From Theocolax elegans (lineage: Eukaryota > Arthropoda > Insecta > Hymenoptera > Cerocephalidae): a stretch of DNA of 64,000 nucleotides. The notes below the pieces were generated by a model. The model ran no database searches, was not told where the DNA came from, and saw nothing but the letters and a program-made list of their open reading frames with translations. Where the stretch lies: assembly GCA_026168455.1 (NCBI GenBank), contig CM047430.1, positions 5,603,448 through 5,667,447 on the forward strand, written 5' to 3'. Below are positions 53,692 to 64,000 of the stretch, in pieces (position 1 is the stretch's first letter; every line of letters begins with the position of its first letter). Made by a program: the position numbers and the translations under genes.

Positions 53692-56600
53692 CTAAACTAA
53701 CTTGAGATCTTTTCTAAATTTTACAAACTTATTTTTTCCCAAGGATTTAGTTAAGATATCGGCAATGTTTTCCTCTGAATTTATTTTTTTTACATCAATA
53801 ATACCTTCCATATAACTTTCATTGACAAAGTGATAGTGAGTCTCGATATATTTAGAATTTTTGGTATAATTACCAAACTTGGCAATACTGATTGCTCCGG
53901 AATTATCCTCATATACAGAGATAGGTTTATCGATTACAATTTTCAAGTCTTTTAATAAATCTTTTACTAATTTTACTTCGCTTATAGAATCGGATAGTGC
54001 TACATACTCGGCTGCTGTCGATGATTTGGTTACACTACTCTGCTTTTTTGACTTCCAAAATACTACATTTTCATACATTCTAATTATAAAACCAGTTGTA
54101 GATTTCCTGTCTACAGTATCCCCGGCCCAATCTGCATCGACAAAACAATCAAGTATGTCGGCATTTAAATTTTTTTTAAAAGTTAATTTCTTCTCTTTAG
54201 TTAAAAATAAATATTTTAGGATTCTTAAAGCATATTTGTAATGAGTTTGTTCAGAACAATTCTGAAAACGACTTAAATAGTTAACACTATAACTTATGTC
54301 TGGTCTCGTTCCAGAACTTACATACAAAAGTGCACCAATTAAATTTCTATAATTTAAATATTCAGATACTGATTGCGCTGGTTCACATTTAAGATTTTGT
54401 TCCATAGGAGTCTCATATAACTTGGCATTTTCAATTTCATATTTCTTGGCTAACGATTCGATATAAGCTTTTTGATCTAGGCTCATATCACCTGTATTGT
54501 AATTATATTCAATATTTATTCCTAAATATGTTTTTATTTTACCCATGTCTTTCATATTAAATTTTTTAGATAATAAACTTTTGATATCATTTGTTCTCTT
54601 TTGATTTTTACAGCATAAAAGCAAGTCATCCACAAATATTAATAAATAAATTGGTTCAGCTACATCATTCATATAATATAAACAATAATCATTTTCACTA
54701 CGATTGAAATTTAAATCTTTTAAATAATTGTGTAGACATTCGTACCAAGCTCTTGGACTCTCTCGCAAGCCATACAGCGCCTTTTTCAATTTACATACTC
54801 TGCCTGTGCCGTCATCATAACCTTCAGGTTGTTGCACATACACCTCCGACCTTACAAATCCGTTCAAAAAGGCAGATTCAACATCCATTTGATTAATAAT
54901 TAAATTATTTTGTACGCAATAAGATAATAATATTTTTAAGGTTTGCATCCTAGCTACTGGTGAATATAAGTCATCGCCTGTTTCACTTTGTTGGAAACCC
55001 TTAACTACAAGTCTAGCCTTAAATTTACATTCAGATTTTTTTGTAAAAACCCATCTTAAATCTATAACTTTTTTGTTTTTTGGCGTTTCGATTAATTCAA
55101 ATGTATTGTTTTTATTAATACTTTCAATTTCTTTGTCCATTGCTTTACACCAATTCGCACTTTCACAACTATTTATTGCCTCGTAGTAATTTTGCGGAAT
55201 GTCAGCATTTACATAATTCACATAAATATAGTGAGCATATTTATCAGATCTGTACAAGTCTGTTTGTTTTCTGTTTCTAGTAGACTTCCTTCTTACTGGA
55301 ATTTCGCTTTTCTTTTCTTTTACATTTTTTTGTTTATCTACAATAAATTTGTCGCTTTCTTCAAAAACATTATCATTTTCATCACTTTCATTTGAATCCG
55401 TATTTTTATTCACGTTATCAAAATTTTTGTTGTCAAAATTTTGTACGTTATCATTATCAATGCAATTTGAACTATTATTGTCATCTCCAGTAAACCCTAC
55501 TAATTTAACATCATCTTCAATTATATCTACATGTCTCGCAATTATTATTTTATTATCAACTAAAACTCTGTAGCCTACATTTTCATACCCGACTAACACA
55601 CCTACGTCTGCTTTTTTATCCCATTTATTTTTCCTTCGAATCTCTGGAATTCTCACAAAAACTTTACTTCCATATAATTTTAAATTCTTAATATTAGGTT
55701 TTTCACCCATGAATATTTCGTACGGAGTCTTCTTTTCATTTGTATTAGCTAACGTTCGGTTTTTTAGATAAACAGCTGTTTTTACTATTTCAGGCCAAAA
55801 TCTTACATTTACCTTAGCATCAGCTAATAGACACCTCGCAGTATCCATTACTGATCTGTTGTATCTTTCCGCAGTTCCATTTAGTTCGTGTACGTACGGA
55901 GGACATGGTTCGATAAAAATTCCTTTCTCTTTAACTAAATTGTATATATTTTTGTTTAAAAATTCCTTACCATTGTCACACCTTAGTTTTTTTACCGTTT
56001 TACCAGTTAGATTTTCAATTTGATTAATATATTCTACTAGGCAATCATATACCTCACTTTTATTTTTAATAGTAAATACTTTAGCAATTTTACTAAAATC
56101 TTCAACAAAAATTAAAAAATATTTTTCGCCCTTGTAACCTGTAGTATGTGGTCCATTTAAATCAACATGTATAATCTCTAAAATATCATTTGATCTACGT
56201 CTGTTATTTTCGAAACCTATATTATGCATTTTATTTTGTACACATGTGGCACATTTTAAATAATCTTTTTCAAATTCATTTGGCATTCCTTCAACCAGCT
56301 TATTTTGGCATAATATATTTAAATAATTAAAATTCACATGACCAAGCATTTTGTGAAATTTTTCTTTTAAGGTCATATTACAGGTTACATTTTCAGTTAC
56401 ATATGTTTTTTTGTTATCAGTAAAGCTAGTTATTTTGTAAATATTATTCACTTTATGTGCCACTGCTATTAATTCATTATTTTGATTAAATATTTTAGAT
56501 ATATTATCCTCTGATATAATTTTATTATTGACAGTAACTCTACCATAACTTATTAAATTTTTATCCATGTTTTTAACAAAAAATACGTTTTCCATTTTAA

Positions 56601-57927
56601 CTTCTTTTTTTTCATTATTTACTACAAAATTGTGTATGATATTTCCAACTTTAGTAGCCTTTAAAATTTTACCATCACCTATTTTAACATTAATTGGAAT
56701 TTTTAAATTTGTAAAATCAGAATAATAACTTTCATTATTAATAATGTGGTCGGAACACCCACTATCTAATATCCAATCAATTTCATTTACGCAATTATTA
56801 ATTTCGCAATCGTTATTTGACCTACAATCTACCTCTGTACTAAACACGTTACTATCATTTTGTTTACTACTACTACTACCGTAATGCGCACCGACGCTTT
56901 GTTTTTCTAGCTGTTTATGCCATGAGTCGTTGTGACCGCGTTGATTGAAACCTCGTCCTCTGCTCGAATTCCTATTGTCGAAATAACGTTGCTGTGTACC
57001 TGACTGCCCGAAGCCGCCTCCTCGCGTGTGTTGTGTTCCTCGACCTCGGTTGCCAGTGTAGTTACCCCTCCAAGGCGTATCAGTAGTACGTTGATTTCTA
57101 CATTGATATTGGAAGTGACCAGCTTTGCCACACTTAAAACATGTTCCATCCTTTTTCTTTTCGCACTTGAACGCGCTTGAGTTGCCGGTTCGATTTTTGC
57201 CACTCGAATTTTCTTCTTTCTCTTTGATTTCGTACATCTTGATTTTATTTTTGACGAAATCGACCGTTTGGTCTTGTTCATCCAAAACATCGATCAAGTC
57301 TCCTATGTAACTTAAAGAACTTGGCAACGTTCTAAGCAAATAGTTTAATTTTTCTTTTTCTGTAATTTGTGCACCCGCGTTTTTTAATTCAATTATTAAT
57401 TTTTCGAAATCACTAAAAAATTCACTCGATTCAGTATAATCATTAAGTTTTATTCTTTCTATCTTATTTCTTATACAAATTTGCATTGCCGTAGATTCTC
57501 TACAATACATTTTATCAAGTTTTTTAATAATAGCATAAGACGTTTCTTCTTCATTTATGAACTCCATTTGTCGATTCGAGAGTGCACTATATATATAATT
57601 AATTGCTTTTAAATCATTTTCAAGCCACGTTGCTTCGTTTTCTGTTTGAATTCTTGCTCGTTTTGTAACCTCTTCACATTTTTTTAATCTTAGGAATGTT
57701 AACAATCTTTTTTTCCAGGTGCTGTAATCTTTTCCGTCGAATACTGGTATAAATATTTTAAGTTCATCTGCCATATTGTTTTCTTGGTTCTCACTTCCTT
57801 GTTGCACCTCCTCCAGAAATCCAAATATAAGTCTTTGCAAAATTATAACTTTTCGCGTTTCTTCAACAAAACTTTTCCAAATTTTATAATTCTCTACTAT
57901 TTCTTTTGAATTTTTCTCGTCACCCAT
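53692..57927 (-). CDS. Copia gag-pol polyprotein, intact (1411 codons)
   Basis: The domain order is that of Ty1/copia. Gag starts near residue 52 (MADELKIFIPVFDGKDYSTW, likely the real start at 57774, since the longer start at 57927 adds an unusual leader). The zinc knuckle CFKCGKAGHFQYQC is at about 257, followed by an RG-rich stretch. The aspartic protease has ILDSGCSDHI at about 387. The integrase has an HHCC finger (HKMLGHVNFN...CATC at about 530-560) and a DDE core with HVDLNGP (about 587), LRCDNGKEFL (about 650) and ELNGTAERYN (about 682). Reverse transcriptase has QMDVESAFLNG (about 1016) and the catalytic FVDDLLL (about 1096). RNase H has FVDADWAGD (about 1263), TAAEYVALS and YIETHYHFV. 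All catalytic residues that I can see are kept, and there are no stops. Copia makes separate Gag by splicing or processing. Confidence 0.95.
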   Translation of the reverse strand: MGDEKNSKEIVENYKIWKSFVEETRKVIILQRLIFGFLEEVQQGSENQENNMADELKIFIPVFDGKDYSTWKKRLLTFLRLKKCEEVTKRARIQTENEATWLENDLKAINYIYSALSNRQMEFINEEETSYAIIKKLDKMYCRESTAMQICIRNKIERIKLNDYTESSEFFSDFEKLIIELKNAGAQITEKEKLNYLLRTLPSSLSYIGDLIDVLDEQDQTVDFVKNKIKMYEIKEKEENSSGKNRTGNSSAFKCEKKKDGTCFKCGKAGHFQYQCRNQRTTDTPWRGNYTGNRGRGTQHTRGGGFGQSGTQQRYFDNRNSSRGRGFNQRGHNDSWHKQLEKQSVGAHYGSSSSKQNDSNVFSTEVDCRSNNDCEINNCVNEIDWILDSGCSDHIINNESYYSDFTNLKIPINVKIGDGKILKATKVGNIIHNFVVNNEKKEVKMENVFFVKNMDKNLISYGRVTVNNKIISEDNISKIFNQNNELIAVAHKVNNIYKITSFTDNKKTYVTENVTCNMTLKEKFHKMLGHVNFNYLNILCQNKLVEGMPNEFEKDYLKCATCVQNKMHNIGFENNRRRSNDILEIIHVDLNGPHTTGYKGEKYFLIFVEDFSKIAKVFTIKNKSEVYDCLVEYINQIENLTGKTVKKLRCDNGKEFLNKNIYNLVKEKGIFIEPCPPYVHELNGTAERYNRSVMDTARCLLADAKVNVRFWPEIVKTAVYLKNRTLANTNEKKTPYEIFMGEKPNIKNLKLYGSKVFVRIPEIRRKNKWDKKADVGVLVGYENVGYRVLVDNKIIIARHVDIIEDDVKLVGFTGDDNNSSNCIDNDNVQNFDNKNFDNVNKNTDSNESDENDNVFEESDKFIVDKQKNVKEKKSEIPVRRKSTRNRKQTDLYRSDKYAHYIYVNYVNADIPQNYYEAINSCESANWCKAMDKEIESINKNNTFELIETPKNKKVIDLRWVFTKKSECKFKARLVVKGFQQSETGDDLYSPVARMQTLKILLSYCVQNNLIINQMDVESAFLNGFVRSEVYVQQPEGYDDGTGRVCKLKKALYGLRESPRAWYECLHNYLKDLNFNRSENDYCLYYMNDVAEPIYLLIFVDDLLLCCKNQKRTNDIKSLLSKKFNMKDMGKIKTYLGINIEYNYNTGDMSLDQKAYIESLAKKYEIENAKLYETPMEQNLKCEPAQSVSEYLNYRNLIGALLYVSSGTRPDISYSVNYLSRFQNCSEQTHYKYALRILKYLFLTKEKKLTFKKNLNADILDCFVDADWAGDTVDRKSTTGFIIRMYENVVFWKSKKQSSVTKSSTAAEYVALSDSISEVKLVKDLLKDLKIVIDKPISVYEDNSGAISIAKFGNYTKNSKYIETHYHFVNESYMEGIIDVKKINSEENIADILTKSLGKNKFVKFRKDLKLV

Positions 57928-58337
57928 GTGATCGCATGTCTAATCTACAAATTTGCCACGTGTTAAAATTCGCACTTGCCACGTGTTCACTTGCCGACTT
58001 TTATGGAATAATATCGAAATCTTCTTATATAGATTACTTTTCAAATATCTTCTTACTACTCATTTCCTTTAGTTTTTTGTTTTGTTTTCTTTTTTTTTAT
58101 TTATTTTTTATTAAGCGTATATCTTTTGTTTAATTTGTTTCTTTAAACTTTTCATTCGGCAGACACCGCGACAAAAGGAAAATTTCTCTTATTTCACTGT
58201 TCGTTTTACACTTCACATTTCACGTTAATTATCGTCAGTTAGTTTATTAATTTTCACATGGCTTTTGTAACTTCACTTATAATTTTTCTATATTTCTATA
58301 TTTCTCCGAGGGTTGGTTGAACCAAGTTCTGCTACCA
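57928..58337 (-). other. Copia leader with tRNA-iMet primer site
   Basis: The 5' leader between LTR and gag. Directly next to the LTR the minus strand reads TGGTAGCAGAACTTGG, whose first ten or so bases are complementary to the 3' end of initiator tRNA-Met, the primer used by many Copia-type elements. Confidence 0.75.
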
Positions 58338-58563
58338 TGTTGGAATGTATGAGGTTACAATAATGCAATAATTAAGTACATAATAAACTATTTATTATAA
58401 CTTATGTATATATATATCAAAAGGCGCTTAAAGCCATCTGAGCTCCTGCTCTCACGAGGTTGAAAAACCGTCTAACACTAGTACAGTCCTACTTGCGAGT
58501 CTTTTACAATTGTACCGGAAGATGTCTCACAATATATATTTTAAATTTACGCATATTTCAACA
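58338..58563 (-). repeat. 5' LTR of the Copia element
   Basis: 226 bp, identical on reading to 53374-53599. Flanked outside by ATTCT. Confidence 0.92.
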
Positions 58564-59770
58564 ATTCTATTTCGAGTTCTTTATGGATTAATGAATTTTT
58601 AGTGTACTGTATCGCGTTTGTTATTTTTCGCAAAGTTTTATTTTGAATTATTTGAAGTTTATTAATGTTTGTTTTACACGTGCCGCCCCAGACCGCTGAG
58701 GCGTATGTTAGTATTGGTCGGTTTAAGGCTTCATAAATTATTATGCCATTTTTTAGATTTAGAGACGAGTGATTTCTTAAAAGCGGATTTAGTTTAGTTA
58801 AGATCCCGATGGCTTTCTTACGAACGTTAGTAGTGTGTTGTGTGTAGATGAGTTTACAATCGAGTTTTACGCCGAGATATTTTACCGCGGGTTTCCATTC
58901 TATTGGTGTTTTATCAAAGTTAGGTGGATTTAGGTTTGTAGTTTGAGAGAACTTTTTAGAAAACATTATTGCTTCGGATTTAGTCGCGTTGGTTTTAATT
59001 TTCCATTTACTGCAGAATTGATGAATGTCGTTTAACGCGTTGTTAAGTAATTTTACGATTTTTTCGTTACTTCGCGAGGTCGCGTATATTACCGTGCCAT
59101 CCGCGTAGATCCCGATATTTACGTTGTCGGTCGAAGGTAGGTCGATAATGTAAATTAGAATGAGCAGAGGTCCCAACAGGCTGCCCTGAGGGACTCCCGT
59201 TTTTATAGGAAATTCGCGAGATTCTGCGTCGTTTAGTTTAACTTTAAATTTTCGGTTGTTTAGATAGGAAGCTAAAATGTGAATTAGGTTAGAGTTTATT
59301 TTATTTTCGATTAGTTTGCGAAGGAGACCGTTTATCCAGACGCTGTCAAAGGCTTTCTCGCCGTCGAGAAGTACCGCCCCGGTGTTTCGTTTTCAGTTAA
59401 AGTTCCGAGTAATATCTTCGGTTAGTCTAAGTATTTGGTGTTGTGTAGAATGAGCCTGTCTAAACCCGAATTGTTCCTGTCTGATCGTTAGGCGGTCAGT
59501 CATGTCGTCCCGAAGTCTATTGATGAGCAAGTGCTCGAATGCCTTGCTCATTGTGCTAAGGAGGCTAATTGGTCTGTAGCTAGTCGGGAGGGTCGGGTCT
59601 TTACCTGCTTTGGGAAACACTAAGACGGTCGCCGTTTTCCAGACGTCTGGGAAATATTTATGTGTAATGCACGCCTTGAGTATGTCGGTTAATTGGGTTA
59701 ATACTTTTATAGGTAATTTTTCAAAATGAAGTATCCGGACCGCGAGCTTCATTGTTATTCGCGCGTTCAA
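58564..59770 (-). pseudogene. Jockey-type LINE reverse transcriptase, broken
   Basis: RT fingers and palm at 59393-59770 (SYRPISLLSTMSKAFEHLL, EQFGFRQAHSTQHQILRLT) and 58564-59176 (QGSLLGPLLILIYIIDLPS, and the catalytic site read as IYADGTVIY, so one Asp of the YADD pair is Gly). A frameshifted middle lies at 59177-59392. The mutated active site shows the copy was already dead. Confidence 0.8.
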
Positions 59771-61100
59771 GATATTTTTTAAGTTCGGACGGAATTATCG
59801 GTGGGATTGTATTTGGGTTATTGTTAGAATAGTTTAGAAAATTTAAGATTAAATTATCCGTTTCTGCAGTAAAATTTGAATTGTTATGAGGCATTTTATG
59901 CGGTGTGAACGTTTTCGCGAAGTTTTCGGCTAGTTTTAGGTTAGCTTTATCGTCCGGTGAAAAATATTTAAGTTGATTATTTGAATCTTTTAACGGTGGA
60001 ATGTTAGTATGAGTCTCGTAAAGTCTTTGGTCATTCTCCACAAACTATTGTCTTTAATGTGTAGGAATTTTACTTTATTATTCCACGATTCACATTTAAA
60101 GTTTTTTATTTGGTTGTCTATTAAGCGTCGAATTGAATTAATATGGTTTTTAAGGATTGGATTATATCGTTTACGGTTTTCGCGGTTTAATACGTTTCTA
60201 TGTTTTATTGATTTAATTATTTCGTCCGGTAACGGAAGGTTGCCGGTTTTATTTTCGTTTAAAGGTGTGGAAATGTCTATTGCTTTGTGGATGGTTTGTG
60301 CAAAGTCGGTGATAGCTGTGTCTATTTCGTCTTTTGTGTCTATGTCTTGTAGTGTAGTGATGTTTTCGTCAAAGTAATTGTTAAATGTCTGCCAGTTAGT
60401 TTTTGCAAAGTTGTATTTAATTTTTGTCGGATTGTAAATTGTTGTTAAGTTGATAGTTATGTGTACGGGGTAGTGGTCTGAGTCTAAGTCGTAATCTGGG
60501 AGAGTGCAGATATTAGAAGAAAAATTTAAGTTTTTAGAGATCATGAAATCTATTATATCGGGTTTGCATTTTTTGTTGTAAGGATAGTGAGTGAAGCTCG
60601 TTGGGGCGTGAATGTAAAATTGTTTATTAATGCAATATTTACTGAGTTGGCTACCGAGTGTGTTTATAGTGCGACTCCCCCAGCGCGTATGTTTAGCGTT
60701 AATTCACCGGTGGCTATTACTGTGTCGGCTGTTTTAAAGATTTTATCGTAGTCGTTTTTGTTGAATTTAACAGTAGGTGAGTTATAAGTAGCTATTATCG
60801 CGATGTCGGTTCCGCGGGTATTGATTATAATTGCTGTTTCTTCTAAGTTTTCGGTATTTAAAGGTATACTATAATGTTTTAGGCTGTTTTTAAGTATTAC
60901 CGCGGTGTCCCGGTTTGTGTTATTTTTCTAGACAGTGTAGTTTCTTAGTTTAAATGTACTGTTGTTTTTTAAAAGTATTTCATCAAGTAGGCAAATGTCA
61001 CTGTCTTTTGTGTGTAGTAGTGTCTCTAGTTCGAGTTTTTTGTGTGTTAGTCGTCCGTTGGCGTTCCAAGCACAAATGGTTAGTTGTTTATTTGGTGTAT
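59721..61100 (-). pseudogene. Jockey-type LINE endonuclease and linker, broken
   Basis: AP-type endonuclease in several frames: LTICAWNANGRLTHKKLELE (about 61080), AIIATYNSPTVKFNK (about 60800), a damaged catalytic loop (IATGELTLNI in place of GDFN) and LDSDHYPV (about 60480). The linker with long polar helices runs at 59721-60544. Inactive. Confidence 0.7.
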
Positions 61101-61103
61101 TAT

Positions 61104-61409
61104 TCATGGTCCGGTTTTTTGTTTATTGGATGCAACCGCCAAGGCCGAGTTTAGAAGTTTTTGAATTATTACCGCGACTTGGATATACGCGTCGTTTATT
61201 GAAATTGTTCCCGAGGAGATACTGATAGAGAGGTTGGTAGCCTCTCGCAGTATTTCTATCAGCGCGGTTGCGTCTTCCGAGCTGACGGGTTTTTTATTGT
61301 TTTTAATGTTTGTGACGTAGCGTTTTCCATCTAAAATGATAGAATTCTCGGAACGCTGGTCACGAATAATATTTGTTATATTTAGTATTAATAATATGTT
61401 TATCATCAA
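61104..61409 (-). pseudogene. LINE ORF1 C-terminal fragment
   Basis: A 101-codon open frame (GKRYVTNIKNNKKPVSSEDA, then ALIEILREATNLSISIS) overlapping the start of the endonuclease frame. It resembles the tail of a Jockey-group ORF1, but the CCHC fingers are missing. The assignment leans on position. Confidence 0.4.
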
Positions 61410-61430
61410 CGTCGATTACTCGTAGAATTA

Positions 61431-62469
61431 AAAAAACCTTGTTTAGCTTCAATCTATTCTAATTGTTGTCTCGGGAACGGAAAATCTGGTTATATATTTA
61501 ATTTTAAAAGCCAACTATCGGTAGAGCTAATACTCCTATCTACACGTGGTCCGGTTCCGCCAACGAGAAAATGGCGGGTTGGTGGTTTCGTGGATAGGGA
61601 GGTATTAAAGATATATATATGTATGTATTAAAGAAAATCAATATTTATTTTATTTCACACTTCACTATTTACATATGACTTCTCACCGATTCATAGGATT
61701 ACAAAATTAATAACCTCGGTTATATAGCGTCAACCATTCCATCAGATATAATTTTATTCTCCCCCCCCCCTTTATATTAATAATAACCTAACTTTAGATT
61801 CGCGTAATCAATCTTAAATTCTATGTGTATTGCGATATACAGAGAAACTCACCGATTACTATATTATTTATCACAATTTAATTACTCAAATTCCCATCAA
61901 TGATTTCTACAAAATTAATTAACAACAAAACGGAAAAAACGCGCGAAAAGATCCGTGTGTCAACGCTTCACGCACTCCCGATTTAATATTTAATAGAAAA
62001 TATGGCACAGTCCACTTACCGCACGCGAGCCTCAACTCCTTCGCCTTGTCTCAAAAATTCCTCTACAATACTCCTCGGATAACTTTCCAACGGTCTCCTC
62101 AAAACATTAACAATATTCCCTCCGAAGTATGGACAACCGTTTCTCCAAATTATTGGCAATATTTTAGCAATGATAATTAATTCTCGTCGACAACTAACTC
62201 AGCAATATTCTATTAAATTACTGTGATTCTCAATATGGTGCTTCCCTTTTTACAGATCGACGGATACTGATTATTTCCGGCTTCTTGCCGGTTTCATCCC
62301 TTCAATTGCCGATTCGCGGCGCTAGCTTCCCTCATTTCCGTCATTTCAAACCATTAATCTATCGACTACGTCATTAAAATACTATATAGCCGTCGACGCT
62401 ATTGCCACCTATTACGTTATTCATAGTGTTAAATTAATACCGCCCGAATTGGATTTATCGAGTAGCTAG
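61431..62469. other. unassigned intronic sequence
   Basis: AT-rich to about 61980, including (TA)n at 61609-61620 and a C-run at 61761-61772. The stretch 61980-62400 is more mixed, with a minus-strand splice-donor-like GGTAAGTGG near 62012-62020. No gene was recognised. It may be part of an LTR element, but I see no boundaries. Confidence 0.3.
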
Positions 62470-62870
62470 TGTAAAACGGCGTGCGCCTCCACTAATGCAA
62501 GACTCGTATCTCTATCTCTCTTTTGCACGTACGTATACGATATCTCGATTCCCGTCTCTCTCTCGGTCAGCCATATCGTGCGAGCGGGCCAGTTTACCCC
62601 CTCTCTACTGCCACCTGTATGTATGCGCGCAGTATCGGCATGTCGCGCGTGCTTCTCGCTGTCTCTCTCACGTTCGTGCGCATTGGAGAGAGTATTGTTG
62701 TGTATACGGTGACCTGGTGCGAACCGACGGTGACGGTGTTCGTGGATTCGTGCGGGTATCGAGATCGGCGACTTAGCAGACTTCTCCTGGTGTGAGGCCA
62801 TCGTCCGTTTCGTCGATTCTCTCATCTCCGTCGTCGGCTTCCATCATCCTCCGGTGCGTGCAGGTAAATA
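62470..62870 (+). promoter_or_regulatory. CpG-rich block, possible promoter and first exon
   Basis: GC- and CpG-rich relative to all surrounding sequence, with many overlapping open frames in all directions and no stable protein motif. It ends CGTGCAG/GTAAATATG, a usable 5' splice site. It could be an internal promoter with a non-coding first exon, or a mobile-element leader. Confidence 0.35.
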
Positions 62871-63181
62871 TGCTTTCCATATCATGTAAACATAATCAAC
62901 CCATAACCCATCCCATTAATATCTCCTTTATAATCCTTTTTAATGCCGGTGACGAGAATGGCTCGGGTTAAGTTATTTGTTATTATGTTATTTATTAACT
63001 TGCTAATGTTTACATTTCCCTAACCTCTCCCTGTCACATGTTAAACATGGTACTAACCCTACTCTATTATTTTACTTTCCTTTATTTATTTTCTCTTTTC
63101 CTCTTATTAACGTTAATCACTTCCTTATAACTAGATTTAACATAATTTGATTTAATATTAACATAATTTTCTAATTTTCAG

Positions 63182-63475
63182 GTTTCGACATGGACAGGGA
63201 GGATATTCCTTAAGTGTACTCGGTTCCAGTGCAGGAGTGTGTCTCTACCAGGGAGGAGGAGTCTACGTTATAAGGTAAGTTAATTTCTATTTAGTTAATA
63301 TTATTAGGTAATTATTTCATTCTTTGTTTATAATTTTCAGGTATTCGTCCCAAGGCGTATTCGACCTCTCAGGACTATCCGGTAGGACCTCCTCGTTTTA
63401 TTAGTGGCAAGAAGTATAGGAAAGGGGAGCATAAGTGATGCATAAGCATTGCTCGTGCTTATGTGAGTAATTTTT
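63182..63475 (+). other. two possible short exons, + strand
   Basis: After TTTTCAG at 63175-63181 comes a 93-bp GC-richer block (63182-63274) ending AAG/GTAAGT, then a 66-bp intron ending TTTTCAG (63340), then a third block from 63341. Good donor and acceptor signals bracket each. The joined blocks have no convincing protein: frames end in stops within about 50 codons. Reads best as an untranslated leader or non-coding RNA. Confidence 0.35.
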
Positions 63476-63516
63476 CCTTATCTTATTATATATTATTCAT
63501 TTCTTTATATATATAT

Positions 63517-64000
63517 GAGAGATTCCATGTGAAGTGATCCAGTTAAAAAATAGAATTTTGTTTTAATGTATGAAATCAGTAAAAAACTACTTGAATAGAG
63601 TGTAGCTAAATTTTTAGACCTAAATTTCAATTAGTACCAGAGCAGTAACCAATCAAAAAATCGAATTTTTTGAAAAAAATGACTTTTTGGCCATTTTTAT
63701 CACTAAATAACTCAAAATCTAACAATTTTTTCTTATATACATTAAATTTGAAAAAGTTTATAAATTTCAAGAAGAATCTGTTGAAATATTTCATTTATAT
63801 TAGTTTAACACATTGAATATAGTTATAATTAATAAAAACCTTTGTAGTAAAAAAAGGGTTGTACAATCAAAAATATTTTATCCATCCAAGAATCTAATTC
63901 ATCGATGATTAATTACCTTCAAAATGGTCCAAAGTTTGAGTGCGGCAGAGCATTTCAGACAAAGTTATGGTGTTTTTAGGCAAATTTCTTAAAAAAAGAG
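63517..64000. mobile_element. palindromic MITE, second family member (cut by window edge)
   Basis: Starts next to (TA)n with GAGAGATTCCATGTGAAGTG, close to the terminus GGGGTATTCCACGGGAAGTG of the element at 21402-22397. It continues with the same order of motifs (TAAATAACTCAAAATCTA.CA.., a poly-A rich loopward part). The right arm lies beyond the window. Confidence 0.6.

Larger units (their letters stand above)
53374..58563 (-). mobile_element. complete Copia (Ty1-type) LTR retrotransposon
   Basis: A 5190-bp element with two 226-bp LTRs (53374-53599 and 58338-58563) that I read as identical base for base, the 5-bp target duplication ATTCT on both sides, a primer binding site, a polypurine tract and one uninterrupted gag-pol frame of 1411 codons. 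Identical LTRs mean insertion was very recent, and nothing visible prevents it being active. It sits in reverse orientation to unc80, inside its intron and inside a dead LINE. Confidence 0.95.
53150..61430 (-). mobile_element. Jockey-type LINE, decayed and split by a Copia insertion
   Basis: Minus strand. ORF1 tail at 61104-61409; endonuclease from about 61100 (LTICAWNANGRLTHKKLELE) to 60000; RT from 59770 to 58564. The remainder of the 3' end resumes at 53373 after the Copia element and runs at least to 53150. Many frameshifts and stops are present. The Copia target duplication ATTCT (53369-53373 and 58564-58568) confirms that the two parts were once contiguous. Confidence 0.75.

Noticed and set aside
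55192..57310. Open frames on + (55192, 55349, 57125) and a 127-aa minus frame at 56907
   Set aside because: Shadows of the Copia polyprotein frame, with no domain of their own.
62495..62825. Overlapping 90-119 aa ORFs on both strands
   Set aside because: GC-rich sequence lacks stops in all frames; no motif, no frame stands out.

Overview
The window looks like a large-intron region of an insect nuclear genome. It is AT-rich and full of transposable elements. The flavour (long (TC)n/(GA)n satellites, CR1/Jockey-group LINEs, Copia and Gypsy elements, TTAA- and TA-flanked MITEs) would fit an ant or other hymenopteran, but the species cannot be fixed from the sequence.

The only host gene I can support is unc80, the large cytosolic subunit of the NALCN sodium-leak channel complex, on the + strand. 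Four coding exons are visible: 1561-1917, 2050-2449, 39478-39601 and 39715-39898. Splice phases agree at every internal junction (1/2, 2/1, 0/0). A 37-kb intron (2450-39477) separates exons two and three, and the intron after exon four runs at least 24 kb to the window edge. Nearly everything else is mobile or repetitive DNA in these two introns.

Layout of the 37-kb intron: a TTAA-flanked piggyBac-type MITE (2543-3378); a decayed minus-strand Gypsy element with a tRNA-Lys primer site (about 3420-7360); a decayed CR1/Jockey-group LINE (7828-12411); two LTR-like blocks each followed by a polypurine tract (12544-14253 and 20409-21182); a nested palindrome (15780-18330); a perfect 177-bp tandem duplication (18829-19182); and a 996-bp palindromic MITE (21402-22397). 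Next is the most interesting stretch, a minus-strand virus-like cluster at 22605-26093 with three intact ORFs: a Cys-rich protein, an envelope/fusion-type glycoprotein, and a zinc-binding protein with its own TATA box. Then come further LINE pieces, a broken DDE transposase, Gypsy gag/protease debris, a 28-bp minisatellite, another LTR-like block and a tRNA-derived SINE just before exon three.

The second intron holds a TTAA MITE (40459-40852), a huge polypyrimidine/polypurine satellite (about 41470-49867) carrying two LINEs in it, a second transposase copy (50216-51479), and an apparently intact Copia retrotransposon (53374-58563). The Copia copy has identical LTRs and an ATTCT target duplication, and sits inside a dead Jockey-type LINE. 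Near the right edge are a CpG-rich block with possible short exons (62470-63470) and the truncated start of a second palindromic MITE.

All similarity statements rest on motif reading and remembered family features; no search was run.
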